A stretch of 64,000 nucleotides of DNA from Actinoplanes teichomyceticus ATCC 31121. GTDB lineage: Bacteria; Actinomycetota; Actinomycetes; Mycobacteriales; Micromonosporaceae. Below are positions 12,294 through 23,063 of this stretch, one piece after another; the stretch's first letter is position 1, and each line of letters opens with the position of its first letter. The stretch spans positions 5,667,001 to 5,731,000 of the forward strand of contig NZ_CP023865.1 in assembly GCF_003711105.1 (NCBI RefSeq), in the 5' to 3' direction. The notes beneath the pieces were generated by a model, which was not told where the DNA came from, searched no databases, and saw only the letters and a list, made by a program, of their open reading frames with translations. Both the position numbers and the translations under genes were made by a program.

Positions 12294-14999
12294 GTGGCCG
12301 AACGGGGTTCCGGTGCGCGTACGGTGATCGGTCTGACCACGGCCGTCGCGCTGACCGGCATCGCGTTGTCGGCCGGGGCCGCCACGGCACTGACCCGGCA
12401 GCAGGACCGGGCCGCCGAACAGCAGCTGGACCGGCAGGCGCGGCAGGCCCGGGAGGCGGTCGCCGCCGAGTGCGGCCGCTACGTCGATGCGCTGCGCACC
12501 ACGGCCGCGGCCGCCGGGGCGTTCAACGAGCTGACCGCGGACAAGTTCACCGGCATCACCGCGCCACTGGCCTTGACCGGGCTGGCCGGGGTCACCTCGG
12601 TGGCGTTCATCGTGCCCACCCCGGCGTCCGGGATCCCGGCGGTGCAGGCGTCCTGGCGCGCCCGCGGCGCCACCGGCCTGGTCCTGCGCCCGGTGGGGAC
12701 CGCCGCGGAGCACCTCTTCTCGGTGTTCACCACCGCACTGGACGGCTCGCCCGCCCCACGCGCCGGGATCGACCTCTCGCAGGCGCGCGCGCCGACCGCG
12801 GCGCTGAACGAGGCGCGGCGCAGCGGCCAGCCGACGGCGTCGGACGCGTACCAGCTGCTGGCCGACGCGCACCTGCCGGCGAACCGCCGGCAGATGTCGT
12901 TCGTCCTGGCCGCACCGGTGTACGGCCGGGCCGCCAGCCCCGGCGGCCGGACGTTCCGCGGGTGGGTGCTGATGGGGCTGCGCGGCCAGAGCTTCGCCGC
13001 GGCCACTCTGCAGCGGGCCTCCCAGCAGCTGATGGACATTCACCTGCTCGCCTTCAACAGCAACCAGGAGCAGGTCTCGGTGGCGACCCTCACCGCGCCG
13101 GTCGAGGGCGAGCGGGACCTGCGCCGGGACCTGAGCGTCCCGGTCGCCGAACGCCGGTGGCAGCTGCACATCACCGCACGCGCCGAGCGCCTGCCCGGCG
13201 CCGACAGCCACCTGCCGGCCACGGTGGGCGTCGGCGGGACCGCCCTGAGCCTGCTGATGGCCGCCCTGGTCGCCGTGCTGGCCACCGGCCGGCGGCGCGC
13301 CCAGGCGCAGATCGTGGCCGCGACCGCCGGGCTGGCTGCCGCCGAGACCACCGCCCGCAAGCAGGCCGATCTGCTGGACGCGGTGCTCAACAGCATCAGC
13401 GACGGCGTCAGCGTGGTCGACGAGCGCGGCGAGTTCATCCTGTACAACCCGGCCGCCAAGGCGATCCTCGGCCTCGACTCCGACCGCGGCGGCGTGGCCA
13501 ACTGGCAGAAGCGCTACGGCATGTTCCGGCCCGACGGGACCAGCCCGTTCCCGGTCGCCGAGATGCCGCTGGTCCGGGCGCTGGCCGGCGAGTCCATCAC
13601 CGCGGTGGAGATGGTGATCCGTAACGCCGGGCAGCCCGACGGTGTCACGATCAGCGTGTCGGCGAGGCCGCTCGACAGCGGCGGGGCCATCGGCGCCGTC
13701 GCGGTCTTCCATGACATCACCCACCACAAGGCCGCCCAGGCGCAGCTCGCGGCGAACGCCGAGGCGCTGCGCCAGGAGCTCGCCTGGCGCCAGGCCACCG
13801 AGATGGAGCTGCGCCAGACCCGCGACGACCTGGCCAGCCAGCAGGCCTACCTGACGCAGGTGCTGGACGCGCTGGAACCCACGGTGATCACCTGCGACAC
13901 CGACGGGGTGATCGTGCACGCCAACCACGCCGCCCGCCTCGCCGGCGCCACCACCGACCGGCCGACGACCGTCGCCGAGCGGGCCGCCGCCCTCGACTTC
14001 CGGCACCCCGACGGCGCCCCGGTCACCCTGGCGGAGCTGCCCCTGCTGCGGTCGCTGCGCGGCGAGCAGGTCGACCGGATGGAGGTGGTGGCCCACGGCC
14101 CGGACGGCTCCGCCCACGTGACGCTGATCCACAGCCGGCCGCTGCGACACGCCGACGGACACATCACCGGCGCGGTGGCCTCCATCTACGACATCACCGA
14201 GCTGCGCGAGCGGGAGAACGAGCTGCGGGCGTTCGCCGGCGTCGTCGCGCACGACCTCAAGTCGCCGCTGAGCGCGATCGCCGGGTACGCCGAGCTCCTC
14301 GACGACGAGCTGGGCGACGAGCCGGGCCCGGCACACCTGCGGCCCATGCTGGGCCGGATCCGCGCGAGCGTGGAGCGGATGCGCACCCTCATCGAGGACC
14401 TGCTGGCCTACGCCACCGCCCGCGACGCCGCGCTGGACCCGCAGCCGGTCGACCTCAACGCGGTGGTCGCCGCCGTCCTCACCGAACGCACCGCGCACCT
14501 GCGCAGCACCAGCGGCGACACCGGCGCCCCGTTCCCCGACATCTACACCGGCCCGCTGCCCGTCGTGCAGGCCGATCCCGGGATGGTCCGGCAGCTGTTC
14601 GACAACCTCATCGGCAACGCCCTCAAGTACACCGCGCCCGGGCAGCCCGCCCGGATCGACATCTCCGCGACCCGGCGCGACGACCGGCTGTGGACCGTCC
14701 AGATCGCCGACCGCGGGATCGGCATCCCGGCCGAGGACCAGCCGCACATCTTCACGTCGTTCCACCGCGCCGCCGCGCACAAGGGCTACCAGGGCACCGG
14801 GCTGGGCCTGGCGATCTGCGAACGGATCGTCACCCGCCACGGCGGTACCATCACCGCCAGCGACAACCCCGGCGGCGGCACCCGGATCCGGTTCACCCTT
14901 CCCGGCGAGCACCCGGCGCCCGAGGCCACCCCGCCCGCCGCACCGGAGCATCCGCAGTCGCACCCGACCCGGCCCGCCGGTCGCCTCCGGGGCGAGTGA
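12294..14999 (+). CDS. CHASE/PAS sensor histidine kinase, orphan
   Basis: This 901-residue membrane sensor has a first membrane segment near residues 10-33, an extracytoplasmic CHASE-like domain (about 50-270), a second membrane segment (about 312-335), and two PAS domains (about 365-470 and 515-640, each ending in DIT.. strands). A HisKA dimerisation helix follows with phospho-acceptor His near 652 (VVAHDLKSPLSAI). The HATPase domain shows NLIGNALKYT, DRGIGIP and GTGLGLAICERI. No response regulator gene is adjacent. The ligand is unknown. The C-terminal tail is proline-rich, and the stop lies inside a tandem repeat. Confidence 0.92.
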   Translation: MAERGSGARTVIGLTTAVALTGIALSAGAATALTRQQDRAAEQQLDRQARQAREAVAAECGRYVDALRTTAAAAGAFNELTADKFTGITAPLALTGLAGVTSVAFIVPTPASGIPAVQASWRARGATGLVLRPVGTAAEHLFSVFTTALDGSPAPRAGIDLSQARAPTAALNEARRSGQPTASDAYQLLADAHLPANRRQMSFVLAAPVYGRAASPGGRTFRGWVLMGLRGQSFAAATLQRASQQLMDIHLLAFNSNQEQVSVATLTAPVEGERDLRRDLSVPVAERRWQLHITARAERLPGADSHLPATVGVGGTALSLLMAALVAVLATGRRRAQAQIVAATAGLAAAETTARKQADLLDAVLNSISDGVSVVDERGEFILYNPAAKAILGLDSDRGGVANWQKRYGMFRPDGTSPFPVAEMPLVRALAGESITAVEMVIRNAGQPDGVTISVSARPLDSGGAIGAVAVFHDITHHKAAQAQLAANAEALRQELAWRQATEMELRQTRDDLASQQAYLTQVLDALEPTVITCDTDGVIVHANHAARLAGATTDRPTTVAERAAALDFRHPDGAPVTLAELPLLRSLRGEQVDRMEVVAHGPDGSAHVTLIHSRPLRHADGHITGAVASIYDITELRERENELRAFAGVVAHDLKSPLSAIAGYAELLDDELGDEPGPAHLRPMLGRIRASVERMRTLIEDLLAYATARDAALDPQPVDLNAVVAAVLTERTAHLRSTSGDTGAPFPDIYTGPLPVVQADPGMVRQLFDNLIGNALKYTAPGQPARIDISATRRDDRLWTVQIADRGIGIPAEDQPHIFTSFHRAAAHKGYQGTGLGLAICERIVTRHGGTITASDNPGGGTRIRFTLPGEHPAPEATPPAAPEHPQSHPTRPAGRLRGE

Positions 15000-15097
15000 C
15001 CGGCGGCCCGGATCAGGCCCAGTGACCGGCGGGCCGGGTCGCGCCGAGTGACCGGCGGGCCGGGTCGCGCCGAGCGATCGGCCGGGCCGGGTCCGGC
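14994..15097. repeat. Four 26-bp tandem repeats overlapping the kinase stop codon
   Basis: Units starting at 14994, 15020, 15046 and 15072 share the core GAGTGACCGGCGGGCCGGGT, with decay in the last unit. The kinase stop codon (14997-14999) is inside unit 1. The units are directly adjacent with no spacers, so this is a minisatellite rather than a CRISPR array. The rest of 15098-15230 shows no other structure. Confidence 0.8.
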
Positions 15098-15230
15098 CGT
15101 GTGAGCGGCCGTGGCGGAGTCCGGAGCACCGGCCCGGCCGCGGTGCCGGTATCAGTTCCCGCCCATAAAGGGCGTCCCGCCCGACCGGGATGCATAGGTT
15201 ACGAGCGTCCGCACCCGAACGGAGGCCCAC

Positions 15231-16403
15231 GTGCCGGCTCGTACCCCCGCCGCCGTCCTGTCCCTGCTGCTCGCCGTGGGCGCGGCAGCCGCCCCGGCCG
15301 CCGCGGCGCCGGCGCCGCCGGCCTGGGAGCATCCCGGGTACGACGCCGGGGACAGCTATCACAACCCGCACGAGTCCGCGATCACCGCGACCAGCATCGG
15401 GCGGCTGGTCCGGAAATGGTCGGTGCGACTGCGGCCGGCGACCGCGGAGACCTGCTCGAAGCCGTCGGCCCCGGTGCTGCGGGACGGCACCGCCTTCGTC
15501 ACCGACCACCGCGGGGTCGCCGCCTATGCGGCCGGGACCGGCAAGGCGGTCTGGGACTTCGACTGGGACGAGCCGTCGGAGAACTTCGCTCCCCGGCTCG
15601 CCCTCTCCGATCACCTGCTCGTCGGGGTCAGCACCGACTGCCAGTCGACGAGCAACCCGCACGGCCGGGTGACCGTGTGGGCGGACGGCAAGCTGCGGTG
15701 GACCCTGCCCTTGGACGGTGTCGACCAGGCGGTCGTGGACCGCGGCGTCGTGGTGATCGCGCAGCACGACGCGGCGTCCGGCTTCGCCGACATCTCCGCC
15801 TACCGCGTCTTCGACGGGCGACGCCTGTGGTACCGGGAGCGGGCCGGGACCGCCGGGGTCTCGGCCGGCGGAACACTGCTGGTGTTCCAGCTCGGCCCGG
15901 ACGACACGCCATCCGGCGAGAGCTCGGCCGTCGACGTGGAGACCGGCCGCACCCTCTGGACCCGGAAGCAGACCTGGTACGTCCAGGCCGCCGGCCCGGC
16001 CGCCGACCGCTTCTACGCCGTCGACGGCACCGGCGCGCTGGCCGCCGTCGCGCGCGCCGACGGCCGGGTCGTCTGGCGTACGCCCATCGAGGCCGGCGCC
16101 GACGTCCGGTCCGGCTGGCGCGACGATCTGCTCGCGGCCGACCGGGACCGCGTCTACCGGGCCCACGACCGTACGGTCGAGGCGCTCGACGCCGCGACCG
16201 GCAGGCGGCTCTGGAGCACCCGGCTCCCGGCCGGCGCCCGGCAGCCGGTCGTGGCCGGCGGGCTGGTGTACACCGGTGGCGCCGTGCTGAAGGCGGCCGA
16301 CGGCGAACCGGTGGGGCGTTCGTTGGCCGGTGCGGTGGTGGTCACCGGCGGCCGGCTCTACCAGGTCGACCGCGACGTGCTCACCGCGTACGCGCCGGCG
16401 TAG
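15231..16403 (+). CDS. Secreted PQQ-like beta-propeller protein
   Basis: This 390-residue protein has a signal peptide (hydrophobic residues 8-27, then AAAAP). The mature part has repeated beta-propeller blades of the type 'xAxxAxTGxxxW' (AYAAGTGKAVWDF, DVETGRTLWTR, AVARADGRVVWRT, ALDAATGRRLWST), typical of the PQQ enzyme/BamB-like repeat family. No dehydrogenase catalytic residues or cofactor-binding Cys pair are visible, so it may be structural or ligand-binding. It stands alone, convergent with the GH9 cellulase. Function unknown. Confidence 0.8.
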   Translation: MPARTPAAVLSLLLAVGAAAAPAAAAPAPPAWEHPGYDAGDSYHNPHESAITATSIGRLVRKWSVRLRPATAETCSKPSAPVLRDGTAFVTDHRGVAAYAAGTGKAVWDFDWDEPSENFAPRLALSDHLLVGVSTDCQSTSNPHGRVTVWADGKLRWTLPLDGVDQAVVDRGVVVIAQHDAASGFADISAYRVFDGRRLWYRERAGTAGVSAGGTLLVFQLGPDDTPSGESSAVDVETGRTLWTRKQTWYVQAAGPAADRFYAVDGTGALAAVARADGRVVWRTPIEAGADVRSGWRDDLLAADRDRVYRAHDRTVEALDAATGRRLWSTRLPAGARQPVVAGGLVYTGGAVLKAADGEPVGRSLAGAVVVTGGRLYQVDRDVLTAYAPA

Positions 16404-16430
16404 CGGCGCGTACGCGGAGCCGGTGACCGG

Positions 16431-18962
<2,532 letters not shown>

Positions 18963-19040
18963 TCACGGCTATTGACCGGCAGAACACGCCGATGCACGCT
19001 CCAATAGCCCTAGTTATCCTATCGGTTCAAGGGGTCATCC

Positions 19041-20267
19041 ATGCCTGTCCTCGCCACCGCCCGCTCGCGGGCCGGCGCCACCCTGCTCAGCGCCGTCACC
19101 ATCGCGACGCTCGGCGCCGCCGCGCCGGCGGCAGCCCGGCCGGTCACCACGGACTCCGTCCTGGCCTGGTACGACACCACCGCTGCCGCCATCGCGGCCG
19201 GCGGCGCGCCCACCCAGATCACCAACAACCGCACCTGGGCCATCGCCTGGCTGGCCGCCGCCCGCGCGCAGGCCGGCGTCCCCTCGACCACCGGCCGGCG
19301 GGCCGCCCTGGCCGGCGCGGTGCACCAGACCCTCGTCACCCTGCTTCCCGGCCAGCAGACCGCGGCCGACGCCACGCTCGCCGCCGAGCTGGCGGCGCTG
19401 CCCGACCGGCCACCGGTCCGGGACGCGGTGACGGCCGGCCGCGCCGCCGCCCAGCGGCTGATCGCCGAGCGCACCGGGGACGGGCTCGACCCCGCCTCGG
19501 TGAACGTCGCCTTCCCGGTGCCGGCCGGCGCGCCCGGCATCTGGCAGCCGACACCGCCGCAGTTCGCCCCCGCCGCCCAGTACGGCAACCGGCTCGCCCG
19601 CCCGTTCGTGCTGCGGTCCGCCGACCAGTTCCGTCCGCCCGCGCCCCCGGCGCTCGACTCCGCGCGCTACGCGGCCGACCTGGCCGAGGTCAGGGCGTAC
19701 GGCTCGGCGAGCAGCACGGTGCGCACCCAGGCGCAGACCGACACGGCCACCTTCTGGCTGGGCTCCTCGCTGACGCTGTACACCCCGATCCTGCGTGCCG
19801 CCGTCGAGCAGTCCCCCGGCTCGGTCCTGGACCGTACCCGGCTCGTGGCGCTGTTCCACGTCGCCGCCGTGGACACCCAGATCGCCACGTCCGACGCCAA
19901 GTACGCCTATCAGCGCTGGCGGCCGGTCACCGCGATCCTGGCCGGGGGCGACGCCACGTGGCTCCCGCTGCACACCACCCCGGCCCACCCGGACTACCCG
20001 AGCGGGCACAACACCTACTCCGGTTCGGCCGAGCGCGTACTCACCAGCCTGGTCGGGCCCCGCGCCCGCCGGCCGTACACGATCGGCAGCCCGACCGCCC
20101 CGGACGCGGAGCGCACCTACACCGACTGGCGCCAGCCCAGCCTGGAGAACGTCGACGCGCGCGTGTGGTCGGGCATCCACACCCGGGGCGCCGACCTCGC
20201 CGGCATCCGGCTCGGCGGCGACGTCGCCCGCTACGTGGTCAGCCACGCGCCGGCCGTGCTGAACTGA
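19041..20267 (+). CDS. Secreted vanadium-dependent haloperoxidase-like protein
   Basis: This 408-residue protein has a signal peptide (residues 1-32) and the three vanadate/phosphate-site motifs of the PAP2/vanadium haloperoxidase family in order: K-x6-RP (KYAYQRWRP, about 290), PSGH (DYPSGHNTY, about 316) and R-x5-H (RVWSGIHTRGAD, about 374). All predicted oxyanion ligands and the axial His are therefore present. It could be a haloperoxidase or an acid phosphatase-like relative; halogenating activity is not shown by sequence. ATG follows AAGGGG. It stands alone and ends before a strong terminator. Confidence 0.85.
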   Translation: MPVLATARSRAGATLLSAVTIATLGAAAPAAARPVTTDSVLAWYDTTAAAIAAGGAPTQITNNRTWAIAWLAAARAQAGVPSTTGRRAALAGAVHQTLVTLLPGQQTAADATLAAELAALPDRPPVRDAVTAGRAAAQRLIAERTGDGLDPASVNVAFPVPAGAPGIWQPTPPQFAPAAQYGNRLARPFVLRSADQFRPPAPPALDSARYAADLAEVRAYGSASSTVRTQAQTDTATFWLGSSLTLYTPILRAAVEQSPGSVLDRTRLVALFHVAAVDTQIATSDAKYAYQRWRPVTAILAGGDATWLPLHTTPAHPDYPSGHNTYSGSAERVLTSLVGPRARRPYTIGSPTAPDAERTYTDWRQPSLENVDARVWSGIHTRGADLAGIRLGGDVARYVVSHAPAVLN

Positions 20268-20379
20268 CGGCGGCACGGACGTCGGCCGCGTCGACATCCG
20301 CCACCCGGAGGTCGGCGCCGGCCGGCACCCGGCCCGCGGTGGCGACCGGCCCGCCGGCCGGGCCCTGACCGCCCCCGTC

Positions 20380-20413
20380 GCGGCCCCGCCCGGACCGGTC
20401 CGGGCGGGGCCGC
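20380..20413. terminator. Bidirectional hairpin terminator
   Basis: A perfect 34-base palindrome (GCGGCCCCGCCCGGACC and its complement) lies between the convergent haloperoxidase-like and Fe-S protein genes. Apart from this, 20268-20564 shows nothing recognisable. Confidence 0.75.
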
Positions 20414-20564
20414 ACGCCGTGGCCGGTGTCCACCGATCGCGGTGAAGCGGCGCGGTCCGCGGCCGTCGGCGACGAGGACCGAGCCACCGCCATCGCGGCG
20501 CGGCGATCAGCGGATCGAGCACCCCGGCCGCGGCCGGCGCGAACGCGGACACGCGGGGCTCCGG

Positions 20565-21962
20565 TCACATCCGCATGGCCATCGGCAGGGCGAACAGGGC
20601 CAGGTTGGCGGCCGCGAACACCACCACGACGGTCAGGAACGCGGTCGCGGTGCCCCGCGCCGCCGGGCCGGCGCCCCACCGTGCCCGGGCGATCCGGTGG
20701 ACGGCGTAGGCCGAGCCGGCGATGCCCAGGGCCAGGACGGCGTACTGCAGCACCTGGATGGCGCCGGCGCCGAGCAGGGCCGCCGACCCGCCGGAACGCG
20801 GCCCGCCGAACGCGGCCACGGCGGTGTGGACCACCGACCCGCCCTCGGCCAGCAGGTGGAACAGGTTGTGCGCGATGTGCCCGGCCACGTCCAGCGGGAT
20901 CAGCGCGTACCCGAACCGGGCGAAGTTTGCGGCGACGCTCTCGGCGTTGCGGCGCGCGGCGACGGCCGACGCCGCCCACAGCGCGGTGACCGGCGCGCCC
21001 ACCGCGACGACGAAGGCCAGCGTGAAGACGACCGGGTAGCTGGTGATGCCGGTGGTCCGGTCGATCCAGCCCAGCACGTCCTGCCAGACCCGCAGCATGG
21101 TCAGGTTCTGGATCAGCACGATCCCCATGATCGCCATGGCCAGGAACGACGCCTCGATCTTCGGGTCGCGCACCGACCAGAGCTCCCGGCTGGGCGCGCG
21201 CGGAGTGATCCGGATGGCGTCGTTCGGGCAGTTCTTGACGCAGTTGGCGCACAGGTTGCAGTTCGCCGACGACTCCATGGCGCGGGGAAACTCGAACAGC
21301 GGGCAGGCCGGGGCCTTGTCGCCGCCGTTGAAGCACACCGCCCGGGCCGTGCAGGTCCGGCAGATGTCGGTGTTCGCCCGCAACTCCAGCGCGCCGACCT
21401 GGGCGTAGTTGCCGGACATGCCGCCGAGGAAGCACAGGTACCGGCAGAACGTGCGGCGCTGGAAGAACGCCCCGGACCCGACCACCGCGGTGATCAGCAG
21501 CAGGAGCAGCACTCCGGTGCCCCACGGGGACTCGACGATCCCCCAGATGTGGTCGGACCAGGTGATCAGGATGAACTGGGCGTCGATCAGCCAGATGCCG
21601 TACCGCTTCAAGAACCGCGGAACCGGGCGCTGCGCCCCCACCAGGCGCTGCACCACATCGGACAGCTTGCCGAACGGACAGACCGCGCACCAGAACCGGC
21701 CCACCGCGACGAAGACGATCGGGATCAGCGGCCACCACAGCACCCAGACCAGGGCGGTGCCGAAGTTGTCGTGCGCGGTCTGCGGGCCGGCCAGCAGCTG
21801 CCAGACGACGAGAGCGAAGACCGCGACGGCGATCCACTGGAACAGGCCCGGGTACCAGCGGCTGCGCAGCGCGCGGGCGACGAGCGGCCGGTCCAGCAGG
21901 TTGCGCGGCCGGGGCGGGTCCGGCTGCGGCCGGGCCGGGCGGGGCGGGGTGTCCAGGCTCAT
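20565..21962 (-). CDS. Membrane-bound polyferredoxin (NapH/NosR-like 4Fe-4S protein)
   Basis: This 465-residue integral membrane protein has several hydrophobic segments and Cys motifs typical of NapH/NosR/CcoG-type electron carriers: CAVCP (about 93), CRYLC (about 172), CRTC..AVC..ACP (about 200-225) and a classic CNLCANCVKNCP (about 236-247). Such proteins pass electrons from the quinone pool across the membrane. The gene lies 15 bases after the His/Met-rich lipoprotein gene, so they form an operon and the lipoprotein may hold a metal for this redox unit. The terminal electron acceptor is not evident. Confidence 0.82.
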   Translation of the reverse strand: MSLDTPPRPARPQPDPPRPRNLLDRPLVARALRSRWYPGLFQWIAVAVFALVVWQLLAGPQTAHDNFGTALVWVLWWPLIPIVFVAVGRFWCAVCPFGKLSDVVQRLVGAQRPVPRFLKRYGIWLIDAQFILITWSDHIWGIVESPWGTGVLLLLLITAVVGSGAFFQRRTFCRYLCFLGGMSGNYAQVGALELRANTDICRTCTARAVCFNGGDKAPACPLFEFPRAMESSANCNLCANCVKNCPNDAIRITPRAPSRELWSVRDPKIEASFLAMAIMGIVLIQNLTMLRVWQDVLGWIDRTTGITSYPVVFTLAFVVAVGAPVTALWAASAVAARRNAESVAANFARFGYALIPLDVAGHIAHNLFHLLAEGGSVVHTAVAAFGGPRSGGSAALLGAGAIQVLQYAVLALGIAGSAYAVHRIARARWGAGPAARGTATAFLTVVVVFAAANLALFALPMAMRM

Positions 21963-21977
21963 GAGGGCGCTTCCGGT

Positions 21978-22559
21978 TCAGGCGGCCCGGGCGGCCGGGC
22001 GGCGGGTCTCGGGGGCACGGCGGTCGCGGCGCCGCACGACGGCGGCGGCGAGAAGGATCGCGGCGTTGATCGCGGCGAAGACGGCGACCACCGCCGATCG
22101 GGTGGTGGCGGGCGTGCCCGGGCCGGCCGCGGCGGGACCGACCGGGTCGTGACCGCCGGCTCCGGACGTGTCGTGCGCGTGGCCGGCGGCGGGCACGGGA
22201 CCGCTGCCTGCCGCCGGCGCGCCCGGCATGTCGTGCTCGTGCGTCCCCGGCATGTCGTGGGACGGCCCGGCGGTCGGCGCCGAAGCGCCGGCGGCCATGC
22301 CGGGCACCGCCGCCCTGTCGTGCCCGCCCGTCCCGGCCATGTCGTGACCGGCCATGTCGTGACCAGCCATGTCGTGACCGGCCATGTCGTGACCAGCCGT
22401 GTCGTGCGTGGTGGCGTGCTCGCGCGTCGCCGGGGCGGCGGCATGGTCGTGTGCGGTCGGGCCGGATCCGCCGCCGGCGCAGCCGGCCGCGGCGCCGAGC
22501 ACCCCGATGACGCTCACCAGGGCCCACATCCGTACGTCGCGCCTCAAGTGATCCTCCAT
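21978..22559 (-). CDS. His/Met-rich lipoprotein with MAGHD repeats
   Basis: This 193-residue protein starts with a lipoprotein signal (VLGAAAGC, Cys about 27), followed by a long low-complexity extracytoplasmic part rich in His, Met and Asp. It includes four consecutive MAGHD pentapeptides encoded by a 15-bp DNA repeat (about 22335-22395), further HDMPG motifs, and near the C-terminus a membrane segment (SAVVAVFAAINAAILLAAAVV) with a basic tail. Met/His clusters of this kind usually bind Cu(I)/Cu(II) or other soft metals. It is tethered at both ends to the membrane. No homologous family is recognised; the metal role is inference. It precedes the polyferredoxin gene in an operon. Confidence 0.72.
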   Translation of the reverse strand: MEDHLRRDVRMWALVSVIGVLGAAAGCAGGGSGPTAHDHAAAPATREHATTHDTAGHDMAGHDMAGHDMAGHDMAGTGGHDRAAVPGMAAGASAPTAGPSHDMPGTHEHDMPGAPAAGSGPVPAAGHAHDTSGAGGHDPVGPAAAGPGTPATTRSAVVAVFAAINAAILLAAAVVRRRDRRAPETRRPAARAA

Positions 22560-23015
22560 CGGTTACCGCGCCGGGGACTCCCTCACCCTCGGCCGCGATC
22601 CTGGAGGCCGGCTCGGCCGGATCATGAAGATTCGCTGTAGCCGGCCGCCGACGGTCCCGGCGGCACGGGCCGACCGGCTCGGCTCCCGCGCCGGCCCACC
22701 CCGGCCTCCACCACCGGCCCGCCGGACCGCGCGGCGCGTCACGACCACGGACCGGCCCACCCCTGCCCCGGCACCCGTCTCCGCCGCTGAGCCCGAGGCA
22801 CCCGTCTTCGCCGCTGAGCCCGAGGCACCCGTCTTCGCCGCTGAGCCCGGGGGCACCCGTCTTCGCCGCAGAGCCCGAGGCACCCGTCTTCGCCGCTGAG
22901 CCCGAGGCGCCCGGGCGGTGCACCGCCGCCGCGGCTTCCCGGCGCTCCCGGCCGGGGTCCCGGCGTTCCCGGCCGGGGTCCCGCTCATCCGTACGTCGTG
23001 CTAGCGTCCCCATCC
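22560..23015. other. Non-coding spacer with minisatellite
   Basis: About 450 bases without a supported gene separate the lipoprotein operon from the anchored-repeat locus. It contains the 27-bp tandem repeat listed separately. Short reading frames here exist only because of the repeat and lack ribosome-binding sites. Confidence 0.6.
22770..22905. repeat. Five 27-bp tandem repeats
   Basis: Units begin at 22770, 22797, 22824, 22852 and 22879, with core GGCACCCGTCTTCGCCGCTG. Unit 3 is 28 bases, which breaks any reading frame, arguing against a coding role. Units are contiguous, so it is not CRISPR. Confidence 0.85.
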
Positions 23016-23034
23016 GAAAACGACATTCGTTTTC
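23016..23034. promoter_or_regulatory. Fur-family (probable Zur) operator before the anchored-repeat locus
   Basis: GAAAACGACATTCGTTTTC is a perfect 19-bp inverted repeat (8-3-8) of the Fur/Zur type, 29 bases before the GTG of the first surface protein. The locus encodes a Zn/Mn-type ABC transporter, so Zur control is the likeliest reading; Fur or Mur cannot be excluded. Confidence 0.75.
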
Positions 23035-23063
23035 AATAACTGCCACTCGGAAAGGAGACGCTC

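Noticed and set aside
12252..16166. A 1304-residue minus-strand open frame opposite the histidine kinase.
   Set aside because: The plus strand encodes a kinase with all catalytic motifs; the minus product is low-complexity and domain-free.
22563..22988. Possible repetitive protein (SAAKTGASG repeats) on the minus strand, or EAPVFAAEP repeats on the plus strand.
   Set aside because: Both arise from the 27-bp tandem repeat; one 28-base unit breaks phase and no ribosome site is present.
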